Positions 11,705 to 22,682 of a stretch of 64,000 nucleotides of DNA are shown in pieces. A model generated the notes under the pieces. It did not search any database and was not told the DNA's origin. It was given only the letters and a program-made list of their open reading frames with translations. The translations under genes and the position numbers were made by a program. Each line of letters begins with the position of its first letter. Position 1 is the first letter of the stretch. Location of the stretch: contig JALGPY010000001.1 of assembly GCA_023055425.1 (NCBI GenBank), positions 31,671,001 through 31,735,000 on the forward strand, read 5' to 3'. The DNA is from Linanthus parryae. Taxonomy: Eukaryota > Streptophyta > Magnoliopsida > Ericales > Polemoniaceae.

Positions 11705-12859
11705 GGGTAAAAGACAAAAACCGCCCCTCGAGTACGGGGTATATACAAAAACACCCTTCGTGTTCGGGGATATACAAAAACCACCCCTGTCAGAGTTAAG
11801 AGATAACGGTTCTCTACCGGAGGGATACAAAGACACATCTACCCTCACTTTAGAAAAAAATTACACGGCTATAAAATCCATTTCTTATCCTTACCCACTC
11901 ATTTCTAACCCTAAATTTTCTCTTTTCTCTCTATCTACTTGAATAATCCCTCTGCCTCCACCCCTCCTCATCTTTTCCCTCTCCTCTCCTAGTAGTAGTA
12001 GTGGTAACTGCAACTGTTCTTCATATAAACCTATCCCCACACCAACTGTTACCTTTTTTTTCTTCTTTCTTCTTCTTCTTCCAAAAATTCTTATGCATTC
12101 TCGATGGACCAGAGTCTCTGCAGCACTAGTAGTGATCGTGACATCGTCCTCTACCACCCCTCTCCACCGCCGGAAATCTACACTCCCCAACCGTCTCCCA
12201 CCGAGCCAGACCAAATCCTCCCCATCGAAATCCCTCTTCTCTCTCCTCTATTTCAAGTTTTCAGCACCATCACCATCCCCACCATCACCATCCACCACCG
12301 GAAATCCCTCCACCGCCAGAAATTCCTCAAACCTCGTCGGGCTCGGTCAAGATCCGGTGGAACTTGAACGGCAGAGGGCTCGGTCAAGATCCGGAGCCAT
12401 CAATTGGTGGGTCAGAGGGAGACGGATGATCTTCTTCAGAGGGCTTTGTGTTTGATCGGAGACCTTCCTGGCCAACGGCGAACGGCGGTGCTTACTCCGA
12501 CGAGTATGGCACCCTGATTTCTCCGTACTTCAGATCTCCCTATTTCCGATCTTCTTCCCTCCGATCTTCTTCAGATCTTCAATTTGGGGCTTCGGGGTTT
12601 AAATCGAGAGACGGATGAGTGGAAAAGAGAAGATGAAGCTGTAGTTCTGGGTTGTGAACAGGCGGCGGCGGCGCTGGTTCAGAGGGCAGTTGCCAGTGGT
12701 GGTTGTTGTGGAGATGGTGGATTGTGTGATTCGGTGTATAAACTGCTTCTTCTTTTTCCTCCTATTCTTCTCCTTCTTATTTTTCTTTGCTTTTTGTCAC
12801 CAGCTAGTTTTATTGCAGTTGGCAGTGGTCCTTCTTATTTTTCTCTGATATGTTAAGAT

Positions 12860-12894
<35 letters not shown>

Positions 12895-13220
12895 AGTTTG
12901 TTTTGTTGTTGTATTGGCGGTGAGGATTCCGTGGTGGTGGGTTTTGCTGGTGGGGATTTGGTGGTGTTCAAGAATACCAAGAACATCAAGAACATGAAAA
13001 AAATAAATGCAAAAACACAAGTAGGGGTAAAAAGGTCATAAAAAGGTCAGAATGCACCCTCATACTAACTGATTATAACAGAAAGGTGCTATTCGTCTAC
13101 CGTCCATCCACTGACATGGGTGATTTTTATCTCGACAAGGGTGGTTTTTGTATATCCCCGAACACAAAGGGTGTTTTTCTATATACCCCATACTCGAGGG
13201 GTGATTTTTGTCTTTTACCC
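11705..13220. mobile_element. non-autonomous MULE with long inverted repeats (possible Pack-MULE)
   Basis: The ends are inverted repeats of about 95 bp, starting GGGTAAAAGACAAAAACC on the left and ending CTTTTACCC on the right. They contain three internal sub-repeats of ACAAAAAC(C)ACCC. The 9-bp TTATATAAT occurs at 11696-11704 and 13222-13230; one extra base on the right makes the duplication 9-10 bp, in the Mutator range. No transposase is visible. The interior is much more GC-rich than the flanks (about 12090-12700) and has an 87-codon Pro/Ser-rich ORF at 12104-12367, a 19-bp direct repeat (GGGCTCGGTCAAGATCCGG near 12340 and 12376), and C/T-rich leader-like tracts. This suggests, without proof, a captured host gene fragment. 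Confidence 0.78.
12859..12893. repeat. (GTT)n microsatellite
   Basis: About eleven GTT units lie inside the MULE. They produce poly-Val and poly-Thr ORFs that are not genes. Confidence 0.9.
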
Positions 13221-13230
13221 TTTATATAAT

Positions 13231-13938
13231 AGATTTTTTTCATTAACATTTTATGTTTAAAATTGTAGCCCCTACTGAAGAAAGATCTTAGATCCGCCCC
13301 CAGTTATCATTCTTTAACAGTTTAAATAAGTGAATACGTTAACATAGAGTCTAACATTTTAAAGTTGCTGCTGTGAAGCTCATTAAAAGACATGTATGTT
13401 TTATTTCCGTAGTATATCAAAAAAAATAAAAAATAAAAAAATAAAAGACATGCATACTCAATCTGAGAAAAATGAGTGATCAAATGGTGCATGCACCAAC
13501 AGAAAGAGAGGCTCTCTCTTCCATCGTCAATTTCCTTTAATGGGAATGTTTTTTTTTTTGAAATATCCTTTAATGGGAATGTAGTAGTAATAGTAGAGTA
13601 TATTTTTCTTGGCCCTTTTTTTTTTTCTTGGCCCTTAAATGCCCTCTACTTCATTAGTACATTTAAATTTCAGATTATAGTCCTCCGTCCTATTTTATGT
13701 ATATTACTTTTTTCATCAAGTTTAAAAAAACATTAAAATATTATTTGAATAGTTAATCGATGTTAGAATTTAAATTTTTTTTAACAATTTCATAGAGTGA
13801 TTATATCTCTACAAGTCTACAACATTATTTATATAATTATAAATTATAACATTATTTGTGTAATTAAATAGATTTATTAAAATATTACATAAACATGATC
13901 AGAAAAATAACGCATGAACATTCGAAGCCTTTTATAAT
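13231..13938. other. AT-rich spacer with a Stowaway-like end, no gene
   Basis: There is no ORF of substance. At about 13681 the string CTCCGTCCTATTTTATG resembles the terminal sequence common in plant Stowaway-type MITEs, but I do not see a matching opposite end, so it may be a decayed copy. Confidence 0.35.
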
Positions 13939-14367
13939 GGCCTTTGTTTGGGAAAGTTGGATTATTAGATTAATTAATTAAATTTTGATAATTAATCTGA
14001 CCCGTTAAGGCAAAGATGGATAGATTATATGATTTTTGGAATTATCCGGATCCGGGTACTTAATAATCCGGATTCGGATACTTTTTTTTTAAATATTCTC
14101 AACCACGTGAACGGATCCGGGTTTAGACTAACCGGATCCGGTTATGACCCAACCGGATCTGGGTTGACATAGACTAACAAACCACAAATTAACACATGTG
14201 TTAAAAAACACTATCCGAGATCTTTTTGGTCGACCGGACCCGGGTCAGCCTCATCCGGATTCGGGTCGGCCCCAACTGGATCCGGGCCGGAACCCGCGAA
14301 ATCTATATTTTACCTCCAGATGTTTATAATTAATTAATCCAATAATTAAACATTTCCAAACGAGGCC
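13939..14367. mobile_element. MITE rich in CCGGATCCGGGT motifs
   Basis: The ends are imperfect inverted repeats: GGCCTTTGTTTGG...TTGGATTATT on the left and ...AATAATTAAACATTTCCAAACGAGGCC on the right. TTAATTAATTA tracts lie just inside both ends. The interior holds about nine versions of (C)CGGATCCGGGT between 14046 and 14290. I found no clear target duplication, so the superfamily is open (hAT-like ends are possible). Confidence 0.55.
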
Positions 14368-14479
14368 AATATATCGGATACGTATTGTACTTCTAAAAAG
14401 ATAAATGGCACACAAAATGTAAAGGAGGGAATAATAAATAGGAAATATCTTTCAAAAATAGATAAATACCTTGTCACAT

Positions 14480-14625
14480 GGAGCAATTTTTTAGTGCTCC
14501 AAAAGAGCACCACGTGGTGCTCTTCAACCAATAAATGTCTGCCACTTACTGTTAGTGTGTTTAAGTGTTACACCACCGATTGGTTGTAGAGCACCACGTG
14601 GTGCTCTAATGGAGCACTGTCACAT
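14480..14625. mobile_element. short foldback MITE with G-box palindromes
   Basis: Inverted arms of about 40 bp (14492-14531 and 14578-14617) both contain AGTGCTCC and the perfect 18-bp palindrome GAGCACCACGTGGTGCTC (14505-14522 and 14589-14606). The outer edges share GTCACATG. CACGTG is the core of the plant G-box. Confidence 0.6.
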
Positions 14626-14891
14626 GACATATGTCAGAAGTGCAACAACCTGATTTCAGAAGTGGGGTCCACGAGGCACCTTATCTTGTCAATTGCAATA
14701 AAAGAGGGAGTATTTAACTCCCACCACTGATATCTCCGGCTCGTTCAATAAGCTGCTTATGACTTGGAGAATTGTATAGTGCTCTAAAAGAGTATCATGA
14801 GTGCTCTACCATTAATGAGTATGTATCAAACACTGATAGTATGTATAAATGGTAAAATGTCATTGAAAGTAGAGCATGACTTAGTGTTCTA

Positions 14892-15514
14892 AGAGCATTT
14901 CTAATGGAGTGCTAAAAGTTGTTCTAATTCTATAATCATAACGTTGAAGTGTTCCAATGGAGTGTTAAAAGTTGTGGCAATTCTAAAAAATATAGCATTG
15001 TGTTATACTTGGTTTCAAATTTGAGACCAAGTATAGGATTGTGCTAAAGATAGAACAAATATTCTATCTATTGATCTCTTGATTTTTATTTACATATTTG
15101 CCATTTTGACCACATTTAAACCATCATATTAACTTTATGTCGCGAAAGTTATTAAGGTAAGTATAAAATTTGATTACATTGTAAAGAAGTTTGGTTATTA
15201 TGGTAGTTGATGGAGTATATAATTGGTAATTTAGAATAAAAATTATTTTAAATTCAAATTAACTTTATGTCGTAATAGTTATTAACGTAGGCATAAAATT
15301 TGATTACATTGTAAAAGAGGTTTGGTTATTATGATAGTTGATGGAGTATATAATTGATAGTTTAGGATAAAAAATTAGTTTTAAATTTCAAATAGCATTT
15401 GAAATAGAATTGCATACCACATATACATTGGCACATGAAATGCTATAAATGCCCAAATTCACTATTCATGTCCTAAATTTGGCATTGGAAATGAGATCTC
15501 CATTGGAGATGCTC
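14892..15514. mobile_element. MITE with GAGCATCTCCAATGG-type ends and an internal duplication
   Basis: The left end AGAGCATTTCTAATGGAG and the right end CTCCATTGGAGATGCTCT are inverted repeats of a type common in plant genomes. Inside, a segment of about 130 bp beginning TTAACTTTATGTCG is tandemly duplicated (15129-15258 and 15259 to about 15395) with scattered differences. There is no coding capacity. Confidence 0.55.
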
Positions 15515-15788
15515 TAATGAAGCAATAAAAAAGTTATCTGTGACTAGTCGCTTTGTTACCTCAGGCACACATGTCAAGGTTTGGTGAAGAATGTCATTGC
15601 AGTTAACTCTTTGATTTGAGGACTTCTATCTATATCTCATACAAACTGTTGGTTAATTTCATACCAATCACATACTGCTCACTTATAAGAATTCCGATTT
15701 CCTAAAATGTTTGGCTTATTCCATTTTGTGATGTGATTCAGTTCACTATTCCTTTCTTCTGTTCTTTGCATGTTTTTTTCTCTTTGAA

Positions 15789-15843
15789 GGAAGCCTCGCA
15801 CGTGGAGTTCACGGAACAGAGCCAACATTGGATCACGTTCCTT
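15789..15843 (+). pseudogene. exon-like host segment, left half, split by the nested retroelements
   Basis: A pyrimidine tract (TTTTTTTCTCTTTGAAG) just upstream looks like a 3' splice site. The frame after it (GSLARGVHGTEPTLDHV) would continue, across the 20-kb insertion, into the open frame at 35832-35984. I do not recognise the protein. If real, the Copia at 15844 inserted into an exon and broke the gene. Confidence 0.3.
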
Positions 15844-16280
15844 TGTTGGGAAGTTCCTTGAAGCTTAGAAGATATTCAAAGGAGCAATGGAGAAGTGAAG
15901 TCTTCGCACGAAGAGAAGTTGTCCTCGTGCGAAGACAGGTGTTAGCCAAAATCTCAACGTCTTCTTGATACATCGTGAAGCTCCTATTTAAGAAGGCATT
16001 CGTACGAAGATAATTGTGTACGAAGACAGTGCGGGAAAAGGATAATAAGGATGTAATTGTTTTCTTTTTCATTCGGGGTGGTTTTGGGGGCTTTAAAAGG
16101 ATCCTCCGGGGTTCTACGAACGTATGTAAATATTTTTAGTCGTTTATTTTGATTGAATAAAGGTCTTTCTTCCCCGTGGACGTAGTTAGCATAATTTGTG
16201 CTAGCGAACCACGTAAATATTGTGCGATTGCATCTTTCTTTATCGTTCGTGAGGCGTGAGTGATCGTGAGAGGTATAACA
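15844..16280 (+). repeat. 5' LTR of the Tork-like Copia
   Basis: The ends are TGTTGGGAAG and GGTATAACA. The U3 part has palindromic strings TCTTCGCACGAAGAG, CCTCGTGCGAAGAC and TTCGTACGAAG, followed by a TATA-like CTTTAAAAGG near 16091 (CTATAAAATG in the other LTR). Confidence 0.9.
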
Positions 16281-16283
16281 AAC

Positions 16284-16295
16284 TGATATTAGAGC
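16284..16295 (+). other. primer-binding site (degenerate), initiator tRNA-Met
   Basis: TGATATTAGAGC differs from the consensus TGGTATCAGAGC at two positions, both transitions of the kind left by methylated-cytosine decay. It lies three bases after the 5' LTR. Confidence 0.75.
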
Positions 16296-16323
16296 TTAAG
16301 TCAAGATTACTCCACCAAGAACG

Positions 16324-17050
16324 ATGTCCGAATCGATGTTGAAGATTGACAGGTTCATAGGTGGGAACAGCTTCGGTCTGTGGAAGATAAAGATGGAGGT
16401 CTTGCTTAAATCGCAGGGATTATGGAAATATTTGGCCACGGACAAGGGAGGCATGGATGTCAATACATCGGAGTTCAATGTATTGGAGGAGAAGGCACAC
16501 GCAACGATTATGTTGTGCTTATCGGATGACGTGATCATCGAGATCGCAGATCAGAAGAAGCAGCGAAGCTTTGGCTCAAGTTGGAGAGTCTCTACATAAC
16601 GAAGAGTCTCACTAGCAAGTTGATGTTGAAGCAAAGTCTCTTCACCCTGCGGATGCTTGAAGGTACGACTCTCAAGGACCACCTTGATCAATTGAATACG
16701 ATTCTTTTAGTTTTTCGTAATATTGGCGAGACGGTGGATGATGAGGATGTCGCACTTTTGTTATTGATCTCGTTACCTCCATCATACGAGAACTTTGCTC
16801 AGTCATTCATTGTGAACAAGGATGACTTATCTCTAGAGGAGGTCAGATCGGCGCTCCATGCTAGAGAATTGCGCCATAAGGGTGCATGCATAGGTACAGA
16901 GGAAGATGCTTCCGGAGTGATGGTGACGGGGGGAAGAAAAAATGGTAAGAAGAACAAGGAGAAGTAATTCTCATATTCTAAGTTACCTAAGGATTTTTGT
17001 TCCTATTGCAAGGAAAAAGGACACTGGAAGAGGGATTGTCCTAAACGAGG
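16324..17050 (+). pseudogene. Copia gag with zinc knuckle
   Basis: ATG at 16324 begins MSESMLKIDRFIGGNSFGLW. The frame shifts in the overlap 16581-16599 and continues to 16967 through the UBN2 region (LMLKQSLFTLRM, DHLDQLNTILLVF, LPPSYENFAQSF). After a TAA at 16965-16967 the zinc knuckle [14 protein letters not shown] (C-x2-C-x4-H-x4-C) is still readable at about 17000-17045. Gag is the particle protein and the knuckle binds element RNA. Confidence 0.85.
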
Positions 17051-18715
17051 ACAACAGGGACAGAATAACTCTGCAGCCGTGGTAGAGAAGGGTAATTCGT
17101 CTGAAGGCGTTCTACTGGCGAATGATGTCACGCATTCACCCGATGCGTGGTTTCTTGAATCTGGGACTTCTTTTCATATCTATTCTAACAGGGAACAACA
17201 ACCATGCAGATGAAGGATCTGCTCACATGGCAAACGGAGCTGTTTGCAAGGTTATAGGAAAAGGGTTCAGTTAGGTTCAAGACTAATGATGGGAAGACAT
17301 GCACTTTGAAGGATGTTCGACACGCACCACTTGTCACAAAGAGTCTGATTTCTTTGATTCTACTTGACAGCAAGGTTTTCAGTTTCAAGGGTGAAGGTGG
17401 AGGATTATGCATCTACAAGGACTCGAATGTGCTACTCAAGGGGGTCAAGGATGGGACTTTGTGTGTGCTACAAGGTTCAGCTATCACAGGGTCTGTCAGA
17501 GTTGCCTCAGTCGAGGTTAAGGAAGCTGATCTAACTAAGCTGTGGCATATGAGACTCGGTCATACGAGTGAACGTGGAATGCAGGAACCTCACAAGAAGG
17601 GGTATCTCACCGGGCATGTGCCCAAGAGCCTAGGGTTTTGTGAGCGCTACGTGCATGGTAAGCTACAGTGTAGCAAGTTCCCTAAGGCGGTTCATATAAC
17701 GAAAGGTAATCTTGATTATATCCATTCGGATTGTTGGGGGCCATCTTGAGTCGAGGAGATTGGCGGGTACAGGTATTTTCACAACATCATCGACGATTAT
17801 TCCGAGATGACTTGGATATTCGTAATGAAGCACATGAGTGAAGAATTTTCAAGATTCAAGGAGTGGAAGACACTGGTAGAGAGTCAGGTAGGAAATAACG
17901 TCAAGAGGCTTCTCACGGACAACGACTTAGAGTTCTGTTCATCAGATTTTGATGGATTCTGTAAGGATCATGGAATAGCACGCCATCGCACAGTTCGACA
18001 CACACCGCAGCAGAACAGTGTAGCCGAGAGAATGAATCAGACACTTTTAGCGAAAGCAAGGTGCATGCTTTCAAATGCAGGTCTTTCTAGAGGCTTTTGG
18101 GGAGAGGCCGTTTCCATGGCATGCTATCTAATAAATCGGAGCTCGCACACAGGTATAGGATGCAAGATTTCGATCGAATTCTGGTCAGGTAGAGCAGAGG
18201 ATTACTCGGATTAGAGATTTTTTGAAGGTGTTGCCTATTATCACGTTGATGATGGCAAACTAGAACCAAGAGCTAAGAAGGTAGTATTCATGGGTTTCGA
18301 AATAGGTGTGAAGGGATACAAGATATGGGCAGACAACAAGATTATACTTAGCAAAAGTGTAGTCTTTGATGAGACTCATATGTTGAAGAAATTCGTGGAG
18401 GTGGAGCTTGGAGATGCAAGACAGAAGGTGGAGGGAGAGTCGGATCCTATTGATCCTAAGAATTCTGAAATCCCTACACTGCCGCCAGAAGCAGAAGAGG
18501 AAGAAGCAGAAGTGTCTGATAGTGAGGATGCGTCTACACGAGAGGAACCAATTCATCAAAGTACTGCTGAAGGAAGACCAATGAGAGTCATAAAGCCTCC
18601 GTCAAGATACACGGATGATGGTGTGGTGGGATATGCATTACAGGTAGCGGGAGAGGTAGAGGATGAGCCATCCTCGTACAAGGCCGCTATATCTAGTTCT
18701 AAGTCAGCACAATAG
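17051..18715 (+). pseudogene. Copia protease remnant and integrase
   Basis: The protease site reads LESGTSFH at about 17155-17180, where relatives have DSG, so the catalytic Asp is Glu. The pre-integrase motif (KLWHMRLGHTSERGM) and integrase follow: DYIHSDCWGP, LLTDNDLEF, and QQNSVAERMNQTL with its Glu. Stops lie at 17747-17749 and 18212-18214. The linker after integrase is acidic (about 18430-18560). HMRLGH and the overall order fit the Tork/Tnt1 group. Confidence 0.85.
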
Positions 18716-19603
18716 ATTGCCGCAATGGGAGAGGAGATGGAGTCTCTTAGCAAGAACTGGACTTGGAGCTTTTTAAATTGCCCGCGGGAAGGAAGATAGC
18801 CAGTTGCAAGTGGGTTTTTAGAAGAAAGGAAGGAACTACATCTGGAAAGGGCATCAAGTATAAGGCAAGGCTAGTTGCAAGAGGGTTCAGTTAGAGAGAG
18901 GGAGTTAACTACAACGAGATTTTCTCACCGGTGGTCAGACATACTTCTATCCGGGTGTTACTAGCTTTAGTGGCACACCACAACCTAGATCTTGAGCAAT
19001 TGGATGTCAAGAAAGCTATTCTACATAGAGAGTTGGAAGAAGAGATATACATGAGCCAACCGGAAGGCTTCCAAGTTCCCGGAAAAGAGAGCCACGTGTG
19101 AAAGCTGAAGAGATCTGTACGGACTTAAGCAGTCACCGAGGCAATGGTACAAGAGGTTTGACAGCTTCATGTTGAAGATTGGTTACCACAAGTGTGAGTA
19201 TGATTGATGCGTGTATCACAAGCAGTTGTGAAGTGGATCACGTATCTACCTAGTCTTATATGTGGATGATATTTTGATCGCAACTCAGAATATCAAGGAC
19301 ATTAGAGAACTGAAGAGGTCCCTCAGCGCAAAATTCGAGATGAAAGATCTGGGAGCTGCTCGGAAGATATTGGGAGTTGAGATCTATAGAGATAGGAAGA
19401 AGAAGAAGATGCTTTTATTATCACAGCAGAAATACATCAAGAAGTTCTTGGCAAGATTCGGGATGTTATATGCTAAAGCTATAGATACTCCTATGGCAAC
19501 TAACAGCAAGCTAGGAATGTACACCATTCAGGCCGAGGAGGAGGAGGAGTACATGTCCAAGGTTCCATATTCTAGCGCATTTGGAATCCTTATGTATGCT
19601 ATG
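18716..19603 (+). pseudogene. Copia reverse transcriptase, cut by insertion
   Basis: RT motifs are readable through several stops and frame changes: KARLVARGF, EQLDVKKAI, IYMSQPEGFQVP, then an open frame from 19262 starting just after the YVDD box (VDDILIATQ), LGVEIYRDRKK and YMSKVPYSSA. It ends at LMYAM at 19603, where the Sirevirus-like element is inserted with target duplication CTATG/CTACG. Confidence 0.85.
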
Positions 19604-20853
19604 TGAAGGGTTGTACAGTAGGTAGAAATACAAGATCAATAACCTAGAAGGGGGGTTGAATAGAGTATGCAGACTTTTGCTAAACTTTGCAAGAGTAGTG
19701 GTTTCAAAAGATTTGTAAAGAGATTTAAGGCCTTGAAATGAGTTTCAAGCCCTTGGAATAAAACAGTTAGAGTAAATAGAATAATAAGTCTATTTCAAGG
19801 CTTTAAAATGAGTTTCAAACCCTTGAAATGAAACAGTTTTGAATGCTGCAAAAGTTCTAAGTTTGTAACAGAAAAGTAAATGCAAGAGACACAAGATATA
19901 TAGAGTTCAGTCCACTTGGACCTATGTCTCTACCTCAGGGATCTTCTCCCTGCAGGATTTTCAACTCAATTCTTATTAATCAACAGCTAAGCCCTAGATC
20001 TCAAGCACAGAGAGATGCCTTACTCTGTTACAGCTTGTGGTTCTCACTAACCTATCTAGTACCTGCTCTAGCTTTCGGATTAAATAAGAATTCTGTATTG
20101 TTCACCTTGAACAATCCTTGAGAATTTAAACTGAAGTAGTATAAGAATGATATACAAATAAATTTCAGAGATGAAGAACACAGAGAGTGAGACTGCAATG
20201 AGAGTGCAGTGCTCTTCAAATGCTTGGATTGGGAAAGAATGATCTGCTTCGTTGTTGTTTGACAATCCTTGTATGTATTTTCAGTGTTTCTAGCTTTTGC
20301 CCGTTGAGTTGTGTCTTCAAACGCTTAAAACTGAGCTCCTTATATACAACTCACTTGATGTTCAAATCTTTAAGATCTTCAGCAATGAACTTTCCTATTT
20401 AGTAGGCAACAACTTTGACTTCTCTAACAGTCTTTTCCAACGGATAGTTTCTCAGTATCTTCAAGGATACTGATTTTATCTTGTTCAAACTCATGTTGAG
20501 AAGCTGTTACAATCATTAGATTGATTGAAGAATCAAATCAATCTAGAATTTCCTTCCCTACAAAACTCAAGTTAGGAAATAAATCCCGCAGAATAGGAAA
20601 TAAACTTTCCCTACAAAACTATGTCTAAAAGATGGGTTAGATAACGTTAAACATGTAAAAATACTTTGTCTTTCATCATCAAGTAATAATAGATTAGGCA
20701 CAGGGGTTTAGAAGCACAATTAGAATCAGAAACTCCCCCTAAGTTCATGCATATGAGGCTCAGTCAGTTTCAAGGCTTTGAAAGTTGTTTCAAGGCCTTG
20801 AAATAAACTAGCTATTTCAAGTCTTTAAAAAATTGAACTGCTTTGAACTTACA
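19604..20853 (-). repeat. 3' LTR of the Sirevirus-like Copia (1250 bp)
   Basis: It is a near copy of 33378-34630. On the minus strand it starts TGTAAGTTCAAAGC and ends CCCTTCA. A TATA box (minus-strand TGTATATAAGGAG) lies near 20340. Seven palindrome-type motifs (TTTCAAGGCTTTGAAA and variants) lie at 19723-19829 and 20768-20830. Confidence 0.9.
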
Positions 20854-21238
20854 ATCTCCCCCTTAATGAAAGACAAAACCAAGTTCTTCCAATCTGTTTG
20901 ATACTGTAATCCTGCAACAAATACTCATTAGCACATAGCAGAATTAATCATGTAAAATCAACACATAATGTCCAAAAGATCCAACTTATTAAACTGAAAA
21001 AGCAGCAAAGTGTACATATAATCCTAACTGACCAAAATAAGGTTATCTAAACACCAAAAATAAAAAATAAAAAATCTATATTTTCTCCCCCTTTTTGACT
21101 TTCATCAAAAAAGAATGAGAATATGTTGGATCAGTGTTTGGAAAAATAATAAGAAGTAAAATTTTTGAAAGATAAGAATTTCAAGGCTATGGAAAGGAGT
21201 TCAAGGCCTTGAAAAAGAAAAGAGAGAGTATGCAAGAA

Positions 21239-21871
21239 TTAAGGGGTAGGGTCTTCATCTTCTTTCTTCTCTGCATCCTCTTCCTGACTTTCTTCCTTAT
21301 CATCTTGTTCTTCTTCTTGTTGAGCCACATCATCAATGAGTGTACTTATAGTTTTGATCAAACTGTTGAACAGAAAGGTTAACCCTTCCAAGGCTTTCCT
21401 TCCATAGTTCAGTTTCTTCCTTACAGCAATTCTTTTCTTTGTCAAGGAGGAACTTTTCTTCTGACCCTTTGTTTTAGGCTCCAGGCTAGATTCTGACTCA
21501 GCTTCTTGGAGATCTTTCTTCTTATCAACCCTTCTTGAAATTGAATAGGCTCCATCGGAACTTGATGATGTTTTTGAGTCCGAGTCTTGAATGTAAATAT
21601 TCTCTCTTAATTTTCCCTTATAAGTTATTTCTTCCTTATTTTGTGTCCTTTTGGGGCTACCAATCTGAATACCCTTCTGTTTCTCTTGTGTAGTCTCTAC
21701 TGCCTTCTTCTTCTTCTTCTTGCTGGACACTAGGGTCTCATCTTTCTTGGCCATCTTCTTGGGAGGGGGAGGTGCTATATCTTCTGCAGTAGTGGCCTTT
21801 CTTTTCTTCTCTGTTGTAGCCTTTGATCCACCAGCCATCTTGATTCTGTCTGAGGCTCTTCTGGTGCTCAT
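21239..21871 (-). CDS. extra ORF after pol (Sirevirus third-ORF position), 210 codons
   Basis: ATG 21871 begins MSTRRASDRIKMAGGSK. The protein is very basic in its first half (KKKRK, SSKKKKKK) and has an acidic tail (EEEQDDKEES). It has no membrane segment. It starts about 430 bp after the RNase H stop on the same strand, the place of the so-called envelope-like ORF in Sireviruses. The copy at 63253 has the same start and then a longer globular region, which this one seems to lack, so an internal deletion is likely even though the frame is open. Function is unknown; the basic regions suggest nucleic-acid binding or nuclear targeting. Confidence 0.6.
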   Translation of the reverse strand: MSTRRASDRIKMAGGSKATTEKKRKATTAEDIAPPPPKKMAKKDETLVSSKKKKKKAVETTQEKQKGIQIGSPKRTQNKEEITYKGKLRENIYIQDSDSKTSSSSDGAYSISRRVDKKKDLQEAESESSLEPKTKGQKKSSSLTKKRIAVRKKLNYGRKALEGLTFLFNSLIKTISTLIDDVAQQEEEQDDKEESQEEDAEKKEDEDPTP

Positions 21872-22304
21872 TAGGGTTTGGAGAAGAAGAGAGAGATGTA
21901 GGATAGATACGAAGGAGAGAAAGAAAGAAGGAGATAAATAGAAGAGAGTTTCAGTTTGAAAAGGAAACTAAATTTTTTTTCTGATCATTTTAAGATCTGA
22001 TAAATCAAAAAGATTCAAAATTGGGTGTGCCGTTGGAAATAAAATATATAATACAATTTTGGCTAAAAAGGGGTTTTTCAAAATTGAGGGACAGCATTGA
22101 GCAATTATCTACAAAGATAACACCCAATATTGAAAGATCCAGAATTATTGACTAATTAACATGCAGTCTTACTTTCAAGGCTTTGGAAAGGATTTCAGGG
22201 CCTTGAAAAGCTATATCATGTAAGCACACATACTCCAAGCTTTGATAGGATTTTGAAGGCTTTGAAAATCATTTCAAACACCTACTACTTACTTGATTCT
22301 CCCC

Positions 22305-22682
22305 CTATACCAAAGCTTCCTTATTTAGCATGCCTAATTCCAATCTTAAGGCTGAGAATCTTTCATCTGGCAATGGTTTAGTGAAGATATCTGCAAATTT
22401 CAAGTTAGTAGAAATAAATTCAAGAACAATACCACCTTTCTCTGCATTATCTCTGATGAAGTGATGTCTAACATCAATGTGCTTTGTTCTTGAATGCTGA
22501 ACTAGATTATTTGTAATTGATATTCCACTTGTGTTGTCACACTTGATAGGTATATCTCTGAAGTCAAATCCAAGATCTTTCATTTGTTGTGCTATCCATA
22601 ACACTTGAGAACGGCAAGCTCCATCTGCTATGTATACAGCTTCAGCTGTTGATAGTACAACTGGGTTTTGCTTCTTTGAATG
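22305..22682 (-). pseudogene. Sirevirus-like RNase H
   Basis: The open part covers MLWIAQQMKDLGFDF to the stop at 22305. It includes VQHSRTKHIDVRHHFIRD and DIFTKPLPDERF, the typical end of Copia RNase H. Upstream, STAEAVYIA replaces the usual STAEAEYIA. A stop at about 22680 separates it from RT. Confidence 0.88.

Noticed and set aside
12584..13041. ORFs with poly-Val, poly-Thr or Phe-rich runs
   Set aside because: Products of the (GTT)n tract and TTC-rich DNA inside the MULE.
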